From positions 1-44,310 of the forward strand of contig JACVRN010000033.1 in the NCBI GenBank assembly GCA_014534425.1: a stretch of DNA of 44,310 nucleotides. Direction: 5' to 3'. Each line of letters begins with the position of its first letter. Positions within the stretch are counted from its first letter, which is position 1. Position numbers and translations under genes: made by a program. The DNA is from Pyrinomonadaceae bacterium (GTDB lineage: Bacteria > Acidobacteriota > Blastocatellia > Pyrinomonadales > Pyrinomonadaceae). Positions 9,804-19,303 of this stretch are shown one piece after another. The notes below the pieces were generated by a model, which saw only the letters and a program-made list of their open reading frames with translations, was not told where the DNA came from and did no database searches.

Positions 9804-10784
9804 ATGAATAAATATGACGATTCTTTCCTGTTAGCTCCTTTCAGGGAGTTCTACGCCGAAGTCATACGCTTGAAGCATATGATCAAGACAGGCGTCTGGG
9901 TCTCTGCCACTGAAGCTCCTGAGGGCGCGTCTGCGGAGAATTTTAAGCCGGAGAAGGGCACGTGGTTGTACTTACCCGACATCGTCGTCGGAGCCAGTGG
10001 CGAGACTGAGACGATAACAGAGGTGCGTGCGCCGTTCGCTCTGAAGCCTGCTGTGCCGCCGTGGGCGCAGGTCAAGCCCGAAAGCAACGGGAACAGTCAG
10101 GCGTTGGATTACATGAAGCAAACCCCGGATGCTGACTACTTAAAGATGAGCCGTTTTGTTTGGCAAAGGCTGGTCGCACTTTTTGCGCGTCAGGAAACCA
10201 GCGCCTGGCAATACGGCGGCACCTACGGGGCAGAGTTTTATAAAGAGGCGCAGTACGTCATGGTCGCTCTGGCGGACGAGATTTTCCTTCACACGGACTG
10301 GGAAGGGAAGAACGTCTGGGTCTCGAATCTGCTGGAGTCCAAAATCTTTAAATCGCATGTCGCCGGTGAGCTTTTCTTTCAGAAGCTGGATCGCCTGCTG
10401 CTTGACCGCGACCCTGTCTACAAAGATTTAGCGGCTGTTTATTTGATGGCCCTCTCGCTGGGTTTCAAGGGAAAGTATCGCGGCTCTGATGATAGCGGAA
10501 AACTGGCGCATTACCGCAAACGCCTTTTCGCCTTCATCTTTCGGCGCGACTCGCAGCTCACCCAGGATACAAAGCGCCTTTTCCCTGAGGCCTACTACCA
10601 CACATTGCGGGAAGAGACCCGCAGACGAGTTCCGAATCCGAAGGTCTGGGTCGTCATACTCTGCGTGGTAATTTTCAGCTATCTGGCTGTGACTCATGGT
10701 TTGTGGATGAGCCTGACTTCGCGCATAGACCAGGTCAACGAACGCATCTCGAAAATTGCCAGCGAAATAGACAAGAAGCGGTGA
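9804..10784 (+). CDS. tssL: T6SS inner-membrane protein TssL (DotU/IcmH family)
   Basis: The 326-residue protein has an N-terminal cytoplasmic DotU domain (FREFYAEVIRLKHMIKTG; MVALADEIFLHTDW; ESKIFKSHVAGELFFQKLDRLL) and one tail-anchor helix near residues 280-302 (VWVVILCVVIFSYLAVT). A short periplasmic tail follows. There is no OmpA-like peptidoglycan-binding extension, so wall anchoring would have to come from elsewhere, possibly the SPOR protein at 25507. TssL dimerises with TssM and docks the baseplate. AGGAG within the end of tssK serves as a likely ribosome site. Confidence 0.9.
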   Translation: MNKYDDSFLLAPFREFYAEVIRLKHMIKTGVWVSATEAPEGASAENFKPEKGTWLYLPDIVVGASGETETITEVRAPFALKPAVPPWAQVKPESNGNSQALDYMKQTPDADYLKMSRFVWQRLVALFARQETSAWQYGGTYGAEFYKEAQYVMVALADEIFLHTDWEGKNVWVSNLLESKIFKSHVAGELFFQKLDRLLLDRDPVYKDLAAVYLMALSLGFKGKYRGSDDSGKLAHYRKRLFAFIFRRDSQLTQDTKRLFPEAYYHTLREETRRRVPNPKVWVVILCVVIFSYLAVTHGLWMSLTSRIDQVNERISKIASEIDKKR

Positions 10785-10809
10785 CCGTCACTGCCGAAAT
10801 TATAAAGCG

Positions 10810-13800
10810 ATGCTGTCCCCCAACCTGCTATTCATTCTGTTACTCGTCGCCCTTCTGTTGCTGTGCGTCCTGGGCTTTCTCTACCTGATTTTGAGGAACG
10901 CGCGCAAGCGGCCAGGGCCGAAAGAAGTAGAGGTCGTACCCGCACAAAAGCCTGCACCGCAAGTCACGCGAGCGCCGGATGAATTCACGCAGTTTGCCCC
11001 GAACCTGAAGTTGCAAGCCTCATTCATCAAAGCCTTGAGGCTGTTGAAGAGATATGTCACCGGCAAAGATTATCGCTATCGAATCCCCTGGTTCCTGATG
11101 ATGGGAGAGGCGCGCTCAGGCAAGACCTCTCTTCTGACCAACGTGGGACTCAACGCTCCACTGGGCACGACGAGCGAGCGAGTCTACGGAACAAAGCAGG
11201 GCCTCAACTGGTCTTTCTTTGATAAGGCGGTCGTGCTGGATGTCGCGGGCGATTATGTTCTAAGGGAAGATGGCGAAACCTCCAACAATCGTAGTTGGAA
11301 TGCCATCAGTAAACTGCTACAGAAATATCGCCCGGAGCGCCCGCTTGACGGCATCATTCTGACGATTCCCTGCACTGACCTACTCGGCGCGCGGCACCTC
11401 ACGCCTGAAAACAGGCTCAGGCTTGAGCGCAAGGCCACTGCCCTTTACAAAAAGCTCTGGCAGGCACAGAAGATACTGGGAATGAGTTTTCCGGTTTACG
11501 TCATCGTTACCAAATGCGATGAGGTCACAGGTTTCAAGAGCCTCTGCAAGGAGCTTCCAGAGCCTCTTCGGGAAAACATCTTCGGCTGGTCTAGTCCTTA
11601 CACTCTGGAGACCGCCTACAATTCCAGTTGGGTGAGCGAGGCTTTTCAAAATCTATACAGGTATCTTTTTCAAATCCAGGCCGAAGTCTTCGCCGAGAGC
11701 AACGAGATGCAGGACGGCGATGGACTTTTCCTGCTGCCTTCGGAGATGCAGGCGTTGCGTGCGCCGCTTCAAATCTACTTAGATAATATCTTCAAAGAAA
11801 GCTCTTATCACAATTCCTTCTTCTTCCGTGGCCTCTATTTTTGCGGAGACGGCGAAAGCGCGCCTGCGCCTCCTCCGGCGCCACCTATGCTAATCGGTGA
11901 AGTCTTGCCGGAAGACGAGTGGGACAGCCCTACGCTTGCTTCTATTGAAGCCCCTCAGCCCGTCGTGCCTCTGCCGTCGGCCAAAAGACCCATCTTCCTG
12001 AAGCATCTCTTCGAGAAAAAGATTTTCCAGGAAGACCTGCTGGCGCGTCCCGTCTCGAAGATTATGCTCTCAAGAAACCGGACGGTGCTTACATGTCAGG
12101 TGCTATCGCTCTTGATTCCACTTATAGGAGGGATAGGTCTCTTAGCTACATACAGCAGTCTTGAGCGCAGAGAGAAGGAGCTTCATGAATTTCTCCTGCG
12201 GGAATCGCAAGACTTGGCTCGCGTCAGCCAGCGCTTCGGTCAGATGTTGTCGGGCGTCCAAGAGGAAGATTCTACGCGCACGGTCTCCTCTCTTGCTCTG
12301 ACAAACTCTTACAGACCAGTGAACTATTACGCTCAGCCGAGGCAGAATAACCAGAGCAGCGATGACAGAAACTTATTCGACCTGGACGCGCCCCCAATTC
12401 GTGACGAAGAGGAAGAATTGCTCGCCGGAATGGCAAAGATTGGCGGCGCTAGATTCTATTCCGTCTTCATCCCCAGTTCGTGGTTTAGTGGAGTAAACCG
12501 GCGTATTGAGACCTCTATTGTCGCGGCTTTTAGGTATGTCATATTGGATTCGCTGCGCCTTGAGTTGGAGAATCGAACCAAGGATTTGCTCGCCGCTCCC
12601 GTCTACGAGCGGTCTTTGAGTTCTAACTCAACGGGCGCTAATCCTACCAACTCAGATTCGATTTACGCGCACCCCAGGCCCCCGAAAACTTCTGCTACGC
12701 CTGAAGCCGATTCTTCAGACTCCGTCAGACCGACCTACCAGTTACACAAGTTCGTGGAAGACCTAGGCCTGCTGATTATCAATCGCACGCGTTATGAAAG
12801 ACTCAGACAAAAGGGGACAGGCACCTTCGAGGACATTAACAGCCTGGTTGAATATCTGGGCCATGCTCCGCTACCCAGCAATTTCGACAAGAACAATGAG
12901 CTTTTCCTGGAGGCTCTGAAGTCAACCGAAGGAGCGCCACTGAGTTCAAACGATGTGCATAGAAGGGGCGCGCTCAAAGTCGAGGAGATGATAGAGGGCA
13001 TATACCAGGGATCCTACGACAAAAGGAGCGTGTCTTACGACTATCTTAGTGATATTAGTGAGACCGAAGCTCTGCTCGCCAAGCCTGAATATACTTGGCT
13101 CTCAACTTACGTTTTCAACCCGCGCTCCCCGTTCCACGACATGACAATCTCCTCCGGCCTGCGTGAACTAAGGAAGTCTCTGGAAGGTTTATCGAGGCAG
13201 AAGTTCATGTCCAAGGATGGTTATACGGTGGATCGTCCTGAGTACAAGTTCGGACGACGGCTCATCTGGGATAAGGAGAGGCTTCGACAGGCCATAGCTC
13301 TTTATCAGGACTACGCCAGGTTCATAGACAACAGGGGCTATAACACCTCTCAAGACCTGGACGCTTCCGTTCGACAGGCCGCGCTGCGTCAACTGAGAAT
13401 CAAGATCAGCAAGCTCATCGCGGAAGCCAAAGTATATCAGTCCGCACAGCCTATGGTCGGCGAGTCCATCTTTCAGGCGAAAATCGTCGCCGAGGTCAAA
13501 AACTTTGACGAGACCAAAGACCTGCTGGTGCAGTTGATGGAGATATGCGAGCGGCTGAATATCAAAAACGAGTTGAGCGCTTCTCTCATCGAACAGGCTT
13601 CTTACCTGGTTCGAGCCATCGGTAGAGAGTTCATGAAGCAGAATTTCTATACTCCCATTCAGGGAGACTTTTCATGGTGGAACGGCACGAAGCCGCTCTC
13701 CGTGAGCGCGTTCGATGTCGGCAACCCTGAAGAGTTGATGGCTTATCTCTCTGTGCAGAGAAAGCGAATACTGTTTCTTGGCCGCGAGCTTGCCTTGCCT

Positions 13801-14955
13801 ATCTTCACTTTCATGGCGACGCAGAACGTCTCTTATCAAGTACTGCAAGCCGATTCGCCTGTTGATTGGGACGAGATTCTGACGGAACTGGATAGATATG
13901 ATAACAAGGTGCCGGGCAATTCCGTGATGGCGCTGGAGAACTTCATACGCTATGAGATGGATAGGATTGATATAGAAGATTGTTCCGCGATGATTCGGCA
14001 GACGGGCGGGGCGTCCAATGATTTCTTCATCCAGAGACGAAACGCCCTGCGCCGACAGCTTTATGGCCGTTGCGAAGAATTAGCGCAGATTAAGATTCTT
14101 AACGACAATATCAGGGCGCTCAGTAACTATCGGGAGATAGAAGAAGCCTTCAATCGCACTCTGGCCGGAAGATTCCCATTCTCCGACCCCGGCGATAACA
14201 TCTCCTTTTACGAGGCAGACCCGGACACCATCGCTGACTTCTTCCAACTTCTGGACAGAAAAGAGAAGAGCGCTAGAGATGCCTTGCTGTTAAATCCTAG
14301 CCTCGGCCAGTCGCAGGCGAGCGCGCTTGAATTTCTGGACAGGCTGGACGAGGTACGCATCTTCTTCAACTCTTTTCTGGATAAGAAGCACCCGCCCGTC
14401 TTTGATTTCGATTTCCGTTTCCGCACCAATCAAAGCAGGGAAATAGGAGCCAATCAGATCATAGACTGGAAATTAGATGTGGGAAGAAAGAGGTTCGATT
14501 ACCTGACGGAAGAGCACACGGGTAGCTGGCTGTTCGGAGACCCGATTCGCTTGTCTCTGCGTTGGGCGAATGACTCTCCAAGTATCCCCATGCCGAGCGT
14601 CTACAACTCACGCGTTAAGGTGAAAGATAGAACCGCAATCCTTGAGTTCAACAATCGCTGGTCTCTGCTCTACTTCCTGATTAAGCACGCGGGGACAGCC
14701 GCAGATTTCGACCAGGGCGTTGATGTCGAACCTTACACGCTCAAGTTTATGATTCGAACCCGTCCTGATACTTCGCCGCCCGCTCCTGTGCAACGCGCGC
14801 AAAGCGAAGAACTAATTATGGACGAGGCGCAAGTCTACATGCGAGTGGGGCTGATAGCTCCGAGCAAGAAGGAGCCTTTGATTCTGCCGTCATTCCCGGC
14901 CATCGCGCCGAAACTTCCCGTGATAGTCGGGAGAGTTAAAACCACAAGGCAATAG
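10810..14955 (+). CDS. tssM: T6SS membrane-complex protein TssM (IcmF family), intact P-loop
   Basis: The 1,381-residue protein is longer than many TssM proteins. A hydrophobic N-terminal anchor (residues about 6-29) precedes a cytoplasmic NTPase-like domain with Walker A MGEARSGKTSLL near residue 98 and Walker-B-like VVLDVAGDY. A second membrane helix lies near residues 420-450 (VLSLLIPLIGGIGLLATY). The large remainder is periplasmic. The start has all the intact P-loop residues, so nucleotide binding is plausible. A Pro/Ala-rich insert (APAPPPAPP, about residue 355) and an insert rich in Ser/Asp (about residues 500-530 and 605-640) lengthen it. It bridges TssL in the inner membrane and TssJ in the outer membrane. 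Confidence 0.94.
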   Translation: MLSPNLLFILLLVALLLLCVLGFLYLILRNARKRPGPKEVEVVPAQKPAPQVTRAPDEFTQFAPNLKLQASFIKALRLLKRYVTGKDYRYRIPWFLMMGEARSGKTSLLTNVGLNAPLGTTSERVYGTKQGLNWSFFDKAVVLDVAGDYVLREDGETSNNRSWNAISKLLQKYRPERPLDGIILTIPCTDLLGARHLTPENRLRLERKATALYKKLWQAQKILGMSFPVYVIVTKCDEVTGFKSLCKELPEPLRENIFGWSSPYTLETAYNSSWVSEAFQNLYRYLFQIQAEVFAESNEMQDGDGLFLLPSEMQALRAPLQIYLDNIFKESSYHNSFFFRGLYFCGDGESAPAPPPAPPMLIGEVLPEDEWDSPTLASIEAPQPVVPLPSAKRPIFLKHLFEKKIFQEDLLARPVSKIMLSRNRTVLTCQVLSLLIPLIGGIGLLATYSSLERREKELHEFLLRESQDLARVSQRFGQMLSGVQEEDSTRTVSSLALTNSYRPVNYYAQPRQNNQSSDDRNLFDLDAPPIRDEEEELLAGMAKIGGARFYSVFIPSSWFSGVNRRIETSIVAAFRYVILDSLRLELENRTKDLLAAPVYERSLSSNSTGANPTNSDSIYAHPRPPKTSATPEADSSDSVRPTYQLHKFVEDLGLLIINRTRYERLRQKGTGTFEDINSLVEYLGHAPLPSNFDKNNELFLEALKSTEGAPLSSNDVHRRGALKVEEMIEGIYQGSYDKRSVSYDYLSDISETEALLAKPEYTWLSTYVFNPRSPFHDMTISSGLRELRKSLEGLSRQKFMSKDGYTVDRPEYKFGRRLIWDKERLRQAIALYQDYARFIDNRGYNTSQDLDASVRQAALRQLRIKISKLIAEAKVYQSAQPMVGESIFQAKIVAEVKNFDETKDLLVQLMEICERLNIKNELSASLIEQASYLVRAIGREFMKQNFYTPIQGDFSWWNGTKPLSVSAFDVGNPEELMAYLSVQRKRILFLGRELALPIFTFMATQNVSYQVLQADSPVDWDEILTELDRYDNKVPGNSVMALENFIRYEMDRIDIEDCSAMIRQTGGASNDFFIQRRNALRRQLYGRCEELAQIKILNDNIRALSNYREIEEAFNRTLAGRFPFSDPGDNISFYEADPDTIADFFQLLDRKEKSARDALLLNPSLGQSQASALEFLDRLDEVRIFFNSFLDKKHPPVFDFDFRFRTNQSREIGANQIIDWKLDVGRKRFDYLTEEHTGSWLFGDPIRLSLRWANDSPSIPMPSVYNSRVKVKDRTAILEFNNRWSLLYFLIKHAGTAADFDQGVDVEPYTLKFMIRTRPDTSPPAPVQRAQSEELIMDEAQVYMRVGLIAPSKKEPLILPSFPAIAPKLPVIVGRVKTTRQ

Positions 14956-14956
14956 T

Positions 14957-16048
14957 ATGAGTGCAAGAACTACTTCGCTGGAAACAGACTTGGGAAGATT
15001 GTTACAGGCAATCGCGGGCGAGCGTGCCGTGGGCGAGTTCCTGCGCTATGAAGGGACGTATGACCGCATACGCGAGGCCAGGCGCGAGGACGATCCTGGC
15101 TTGAGTCGGGGCATCTACGAAACGAGCTTGAAGCGTGCCGACTGGAAGCAGAGCGCCCTGCTTTGCATAGACGCTCTTGAGAACCGCACGAAAGACCTGC
15201 AAATTGCCGCGTGGCTGTTGGAAGCGTGGCTGCATCTTTACGGCTTCGCAGGCGTCCACGACGGGCTGAGGCTGCTGAGCGGTCTGTGTGAAAACTTCTG
15301 GGATAATCTGTATCCAGAGATAGAGCCGGGCGACCCTGAACACCGCATCGCTCCCATCATCTGGATTAACGAAAAGCTCTCGCTCGAACTCAAAAAAATA
15401 GCGATTACCGCGCCGCAGACGACCGATGCGCCCGTCTATTCCTATGCAGATTGGGAGAGCGCCTGCCATCTGGATAACCTGGCAAAGAGAAGACCGGACG
15501 TGGCCCATTCAGCAGAACTGAGCGGCCAGCCCACGCCCGCAAGCTTCCACGCCAGCGCCAGTTTGTCGCCAAGCTATTTTTACGCAGCGCTCAGCGAAGA
15601 GCTAAACGACTCGTTGAAGGCTTGCCTCGCACTTGAGCAAATGCTGGACGAAAAGTGCGGAAAGAACTCTCCGAGCCTGCATCAGTTCAAAGAGGTTCTC
15701 ATCTCTATTCAACATCTGGTCACGGATATCTTGCGCTCGCGGCAGGATGGTTCTTATGAACTGGAGGAATACAGAGAAGAGTCATTTGAAACCGAGACCG
15801 AAGAGCGAGGAAACGAAATCTGGTCTAGCTGTCCGATTCGCAGCCGGGCCGAAGCCTATTGGCGGCTGTCGGAGGCAGCCGACTACCTCCTCAGAACCGA
15901 ACCCCATAGCCCGACTCCCTATCTTGTCAAGCGGGCCGTCGCATGGGGAAGCATGTCACTGTTCGAGCTTTTCCAGCAAATCATCCGCAACGAAGGCGAG
16001 ATGGAAGAGATCAACCGGCTTCTTCGCTTAGCTAATAAAGATGGGTGA
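14957..16048 (+). CDS. tssA: T6SS cap/priming protein TssA (ImpA N-terminal domain)
   Basis: The 363-residue protein carries an ImpA-type N-terminal domain: ERAVGEFLRYEGTYDRIREARREDDP, then DWKQSALLCIDALENRTKDLQIAAWLLEAWLHLYGFAGVHDGLRLL and FWDNLYPEIEP. TssA proteins prime or cap tail-tube and sheath assembly. The C-terminal half has a separate helical region with SRAEAYWRLSEAADYLLRTEPHSPTPYLVKRAV. That segment matches the VasJ/ImpA C-terminal type. The start is one base after the tssM stop. After its stop, 113 non-coding bases separate it from tssB. Confidence 0.9.
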   Translation: MSARTTSLETDLGRLLQAIAGERAVGEFLRYEGTYDRIREARREDDPGLSRGIYETSLKRADWKQSALLCIDALENRTKDLQIAAWLLEAWLHLYGFAGVHDGLRLLSGLCENFWDNLYPEIEPGDPEHRIAPIIWINEKLSLELKKIAITAPQTTDAPVYSYADWESACHLDNLAKRRPDVAHSAELSGQPTPASFHASASLSPSYFYAALSEELNDSLKACLALEQMLDEKCGKNSPSLHQFKEVLISIQHLVTDILRSRQDGSYELEEYREESFETETEERGNEIWSSCPIRSRAEAYWRLSEAADYLLRTEPHSPTPYLVKRAVAWGSMSLFELFQQIIRNEGEMEEINRLLRLANKDG

Positions 16049-16161
16049 GGCGAGCAGAAGCCGACTTGATTATTTCGGTGCTTGGATGTGAGACAAAAAC
16101 TGTTGCCGGTATTCCTTAACCCGGTATCGCAACCCAGACACCACTTACAAAGGAGACCGTA

Positions 16162-16680
16162 ATGCCAGAAAGCACACAACATAAACTGGATCGAGTACGC
16201 CCCCCGCGCGTCCAGATAACTTACGACGTTGAGATTGGCGATGCCATCGTGATGAAGGAACTTCCATTCATCGTCGGAATCATGGCCGATCTGTCTGGGC
16301 AGCCCGCAGAGCCTCTGCCGCCGCTCAAAGAGCGTAAGTATGTGGAGATTGACCGGGACAACTTTAACGAGATCATGAAGGCCATAGGGCCGCGCCTGGC
16401 GCTTCGTGTGAAGAACACGCTGGCTCAGAACGGCAACGGCGAAAATCTGAACGTCGAATTGAAGTTCAATAACATAGACGACTTCAGTCCCCTGAATGTT
16501 CTCAAGCAAGTGGAGCCGATGCGTAAGCTCTTCGAGGCGCGCACGCGCCTGGCCGACCTGCTTACCAAGCTGGACGGCAACGACGCATTGGACAAACTGC
16601 TTCAGGACATCGTTAAGAACACTGACGGCTTGAAGGAAATCAAGGCCAGTGTAGGAGGTGAGAGCAATGGCGGACAATAA
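16162..16680 (+). CDS. tssB: T6SS sheath small subunit TssB (VipA)
   Basis: This 172-residue protein matches TssB/VipA from end to end: DRVRPPRVQITYDVEIGDA, ELPFIVGIMADLSG, ERKYVEIDRDNFNEIM, then FNNIDDFSPLNVLKQVEPMRKLFEAR and a terminal helix. It forms the contractile sheath with TssC. AAGGAG lies six bases before the ATG, a strong site that fits a protein needed in high copy. Its last 14 bases overlap the start of tssC. Confidence 0.97.
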   Translation: MPESTQHKLDRVRPPRVQITYDVEIGDAIVMKELPFIVGIMADLSGQPAEPLPPLKERKYVEIDRDNFNEIMKAIGPRLALRVKNTLAQNGNGENLNVELKFNNIDDFSPLNVLKQVEPMRKLFEARTRLADLLTKLDGNDALDKLLQDIVKNTDGLKEIKASVGGESNGGQ

Positions 16681-18178
16681 AGATAAGAAACCCGAAGTCC
16701 CCAAAACGGAAGAGACCAAGGTGGCCGCCGAAGGGGCCGAGAATTTAAGCCTCCTCGACACCATCATCGTCAAGGGCCGTATGGCGCGCGACGAGTCGCA
16801 GCAACCCTACGCCAAGGACATGGTCGGAGAGTTCGTCAACCAGGTCTTGGACGAGAGCATGCAGGTGAGCGACGACACGGTGGCGATGATTAACAAGCGC
16901 ATCGCGCAGATTGACGAACTCCTGACGAACCAACTCAATGAGATCATGCACGACCCGCACTTCCAGAAGCTCGAAGCAAGCTGGCGCGGCTTGAACTTCC
17001 TGGTCATGAACACGGAGACCAGCACGATGTTGAAGCTCCGCCTTCTGAATGCTACGAAGAAGGAAGTCCTCAACGACCTGGAAAAAGCCGTCGAGTTCGA
17101 CCAGAGCGTCCAGTTCAAGCAGATATATGAAGAGGAGTACGGCACCTTCGGCGGTCATCCGTATAGCCTGCTGATAGGCGATTACGAATTCGGTCGCCAC
17201 CCGCAGGACATGGCGTGGCTTGAGAAGATGTCCAATGTGGCGGCTGCTGCCCACGCTCCCTTCATAGCCTCCGCGAGTCCCGCACTCTTTGACCTGGACA
17301 GTTTCACGGAGTTGAGAGTCCCGCGTGATCTTGCCAAGTCTTTCGAGACCACGGAACTCATTAAGTGGCGGTCTTTCCGCGAGAGCGAAGACTCGCGTTA
17401 CGTGGGCTTGTGTCTTCCGCACATACTGCTGCGGTTGCCGTATGGCCCGAACACAGTCCCCGTCGAGGAGTTCGATTTCCAGGAGGACGTGGACGGCAAA
17501 AATCACAGCAAGTACCTGTGGGGCAATGCCGCTTATGCATTGGGACAGCGCATCACGAATGCGTTCTCGCTCTATAAGTGGACGGCGGCCATTCGCGGCG
17601 TAGAAGGCGGCGGTATAGTTGAAGGACTGCCGACGCACACCTTCAAGACGGACGAAGGAGACATCGCCTTGAAGTGTCCGACCGAAATTGCAATCACCGA
17701 CCGGCGTGAAAAAGAGTTGAACGACCTGGGCTTTATCACGCTGGTGCATTGCAAGAACACGGACTACGCGGCCTTCTTCGGCGGGCAGACGGCGCAGAAG
17801 CCGAAGGTCTACAACACGCCGCAGGCGACGGCCAATGCCAGGTTGTCGAGCCAGCTTCCCTACATCCTGGCCGCTTCGCGTTTCGCTCATTACATCAAGG
17901 TGATAATGAGGGACAAGATCGGCAGCTTCATGACGAAGGAGAACGTGGCCGATTACCTTAATAAGTGGATCGCCAACTACGTTCTGCTCGACGACCGCGC
18001 ATCGCAAACCGCGAAAGCATCGTACCCGCTCAGAGAGGCGCGTGTTGATGTCTTCGACATTCCCGGTAAGCCCGGCTGCTATCGTGCGACCGTCTTCTTG
18101 CGGCCACACTTCCAGTTGGACGAACTGACCGCCTCGATTCGTCTCGTAGCGGAGTTGCCGCCCCCGGCGGTCGCGTAA
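16667..18178 (+). CDS. tssC: T6SS sheath large subunit TssC (VipB)
   Basis: The 503-residue product from ATG 16667 is preferred over a GTG at 16658, because AGGAGG at 16653-16658 sits eight bases ahead of the ATG and the GTG would overlap it. Diagnostic blocks are HDPHFQKLEASWRGLNFLVMNT, YEEEYGTFGGHPYSLLIGDYEF, SASPALFDLDSF, GLCLPHILLRLPYG and FGGQTAQKPK. It pairs with TssB to build the contractile sheath that ClpV later disassembles. The gene overlaps tssB by 14 bases, which supports translational coupling and matched amounts. Confidence 0.98.
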   Translation: MADNKDKKPEVPKTEETKVAAEGAENLSLLDTIIVKGRMARDESQQPYAKDMVGEFVNQVLDESMQVSDDTVAMINKRIAQIDELLTNQLNEIMHDPHFQKLEASWRGLNFLVMNTETSTMLKLRLLNATKKEVLNDLEKAVEFDQSVQFKQIYEEEYGTFGGHPYSLLIGDYEFGRHPQDMAWLEKMSNVAAAAHAPFIASASPALFDLDSFTELRVPRDLAKSFETTELIKWRSFRESEDSRYVGLCLPHILLRLPYGPNTVPVEEFDFQEDVDGKNHSKYLWGNAAYALGQRITNAFSLYKWTAAIRGVEGGGIVEGLPTHTFKTDEGDIALKCPTEIAITDRREKELNDLGFITLVHCKNTDYAAFFGGQTAQKPKVYNTPQATANARLSSQLPYILAASRFAHYIKVIMRDKIGSFMTKENVADYLNKWIANYVLLDDRASQTAKASYPLREARVDVFDIPGKPGCYRATVFLRPHFQLDELTASIRLVAELPPPAVA

Positions 18179-18258
18179 ATGGCGGCTCGGCTCGAATAAA
18201 CTCGGTCACGCGGGCGCGGACTCGCGCTTGAAAAGCAGGGTTCGCGCTCCGGGACTGT

Positions 18259-18282
18259 TTCAAGTAGAGACGGTCACTTGAA
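18259..18282 (+). promoter_or_regulatory. Inverted repeat upstream of hcp, possible operator or mRNA hairpin
   Basis: TTCAAGT and ACTTGAA are perfect 7-base arms around a 10-base spacer, 39 bases before the hcp ATG. A GC-rich hairpin (GCGCG-GACT-CGCGC) lies further upstream near 18219-18232. Either could tune the high expression usual for hcp. There is no direct evidence for a binding protein. Confidence 0.3.
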
Positions 18283-18321
18283 CCTGACTCAAATTTTAAC
18301 CATGAGAAAAACGGAGGACGT

Positions 18322-18807
18322 ATGGACGTTTTGTTAATGAAGTTGAATCCCGCGATTGATGGGACGAGCTCATTGGATAAGTACGAAAAACAGATCGAGC
18401 TTCTCTCGTTCAGCCACGGTGTCGCTATGCAAATCACCGGTGACATAAGCAACACGGAAAGAACTTCCGGCAAGCCCAATCATCAGGATTTCACCATCAC
18501 CAAGTATCTGGATCAGGCATCTCCCAAGCTCAACGAAGGTTGCTGCAAGGGAGACAATTTCACGGACGTGCTGATCACCGTCGCGCGCAACGATAAGGGG
18601 TCAGTGCTTCCGCTCATCACCTACAAGTTGGAAAACGTGGTTCTCTCTTCCATCTCGGTCGGCGGCGGCGGCGGCGATAAGCCGGTCGAGACAGTGACGA
18701 TGAATTACAACAAAATCACCTGGGACTTCCACACCCAGAATGATGAAGGCGGCGAGCAGGGCCACGTCCAGACGCTATGGAATTTGGCTACGAACAAGAA
18801 CGCATAG
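18322..18807 (+). CDS. hcp: T6SS tube protein Hcp (TssD)
   Basis: The 161-residue protein begins MDVLLMKLNPAIDGTSSLDKY and has the Hcp beta-barrel layout, with the phrases IELLSFSHGVAMQI, FTITKYLDQASPKLNEGC and VETVTMNYNKITWDF. Hcp hexamers stack as the inner tube, are expelled on contraction, and can carry small effectors in the lumen. There is no toxin extension, so any cargo must be non-covalent. GGAGG lies six bases before the ATG, and a 143-base leader precedes the gene. TssE follows ten bases after its stop. Confidence 0.95.
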   Translation: MDVLLMKLNPAIDGTSSLDKYEKQIELLSFSHGVAMQITGDISNTERTSGKPNHQDFTITKYLDQASPKLNEGCCKGDNFTDVLITVARNDKGSVLPLITYKLENVVLSSISVGGGGGDKPVETVTMNYNKITWDFHTQNDEGGEQGHVQTLWNLATNKNA

Positions 18808-18817
18808 TCTCTAAACG

Positions 18818-19303
18818 ATGCGAGAGCCAAAACCCATAGACGGAGCGCGTGCGCTCATCTTCGAGCGATTGGTTGAGCCTAAATCGTCACTCGGAGAAAC
18901 GCACCCTCTGCGTATCTTGAACAAGAGGGAACTGAAGGAGTCCGTGCGTCGGGAGTTAGAGCGGTTGCTGAACACGCGCTGCTCGCTCTCGACGCAACTC
19001 CTCGGTCAAGAGGAGAGAACCGTGCTGGATTACGGCATCCCGGATTTCTCCTCGCTCTCAGCACATAACGCGGACGACCACCGGCTGATTGAGAACATCA
19101 TCGGTCAGACTGTTTCGGCTTATGAGCCGCGCTTGCAGCAGGTTCGCGTCCACGTAGACCAATTCCGCGAGAGTGACCGCACTCTCTGGATTAAAATTGA
19201 TGCCGTGCTGGTCATCGAATCCATCACCGAGCCGGTCTCGTTTCCCGTACGCATCAACAACAAAACCGGAGCGGCGGAGGTAGATGAGAATGAAGGATCG
19301 TGA
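18818..19303 (+). CDS. tssE: T6SS baseplate protein TssE (gp25-like)
   Basis: The 161-residue protein has a gp25/GPW fold signature: ESVRRELERLLNTRCSL, then LLGQEERTVLDYGIPDFSSL and the basal E-P-R core YEPRLQQVRVHV. TssE is the wedge component that nucleates sheath attachment at the baseplate. It overlaps tssF by 14 bases, consistent with the fixed order tssE-F-G of baseplate genes. Confidence 0.93.
   Translation: MREPKPIDGARALIFERLVEPKSSLGETHPLRILNKRELKESVRRELERLLNTRCSLSTQLLGQEERTVLDYGIPDFSSLSAHNADDHRLIENIIGQTVSAYEPRLQQVRVHVDQFRESDRTLWIKIDAVLVIESITEPVSFPVRINNKTGAAEVDENEGS

Noticed and set aside
15919..16773. A 284-codon minus-strand frame across the tssA-tssB gap
   Set aside because: Overlaps the ends of tssA and tssC and all of tssB; no conserved domain and no independent support.
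16745..18109. A 454-codon open frame on the minus strand opposite tssC
   Set aside because: It is fully antisense to an unmistakable tssC, has no recognisable domains, and is explained by the strong codon bias of the highly expressed sheath gene.
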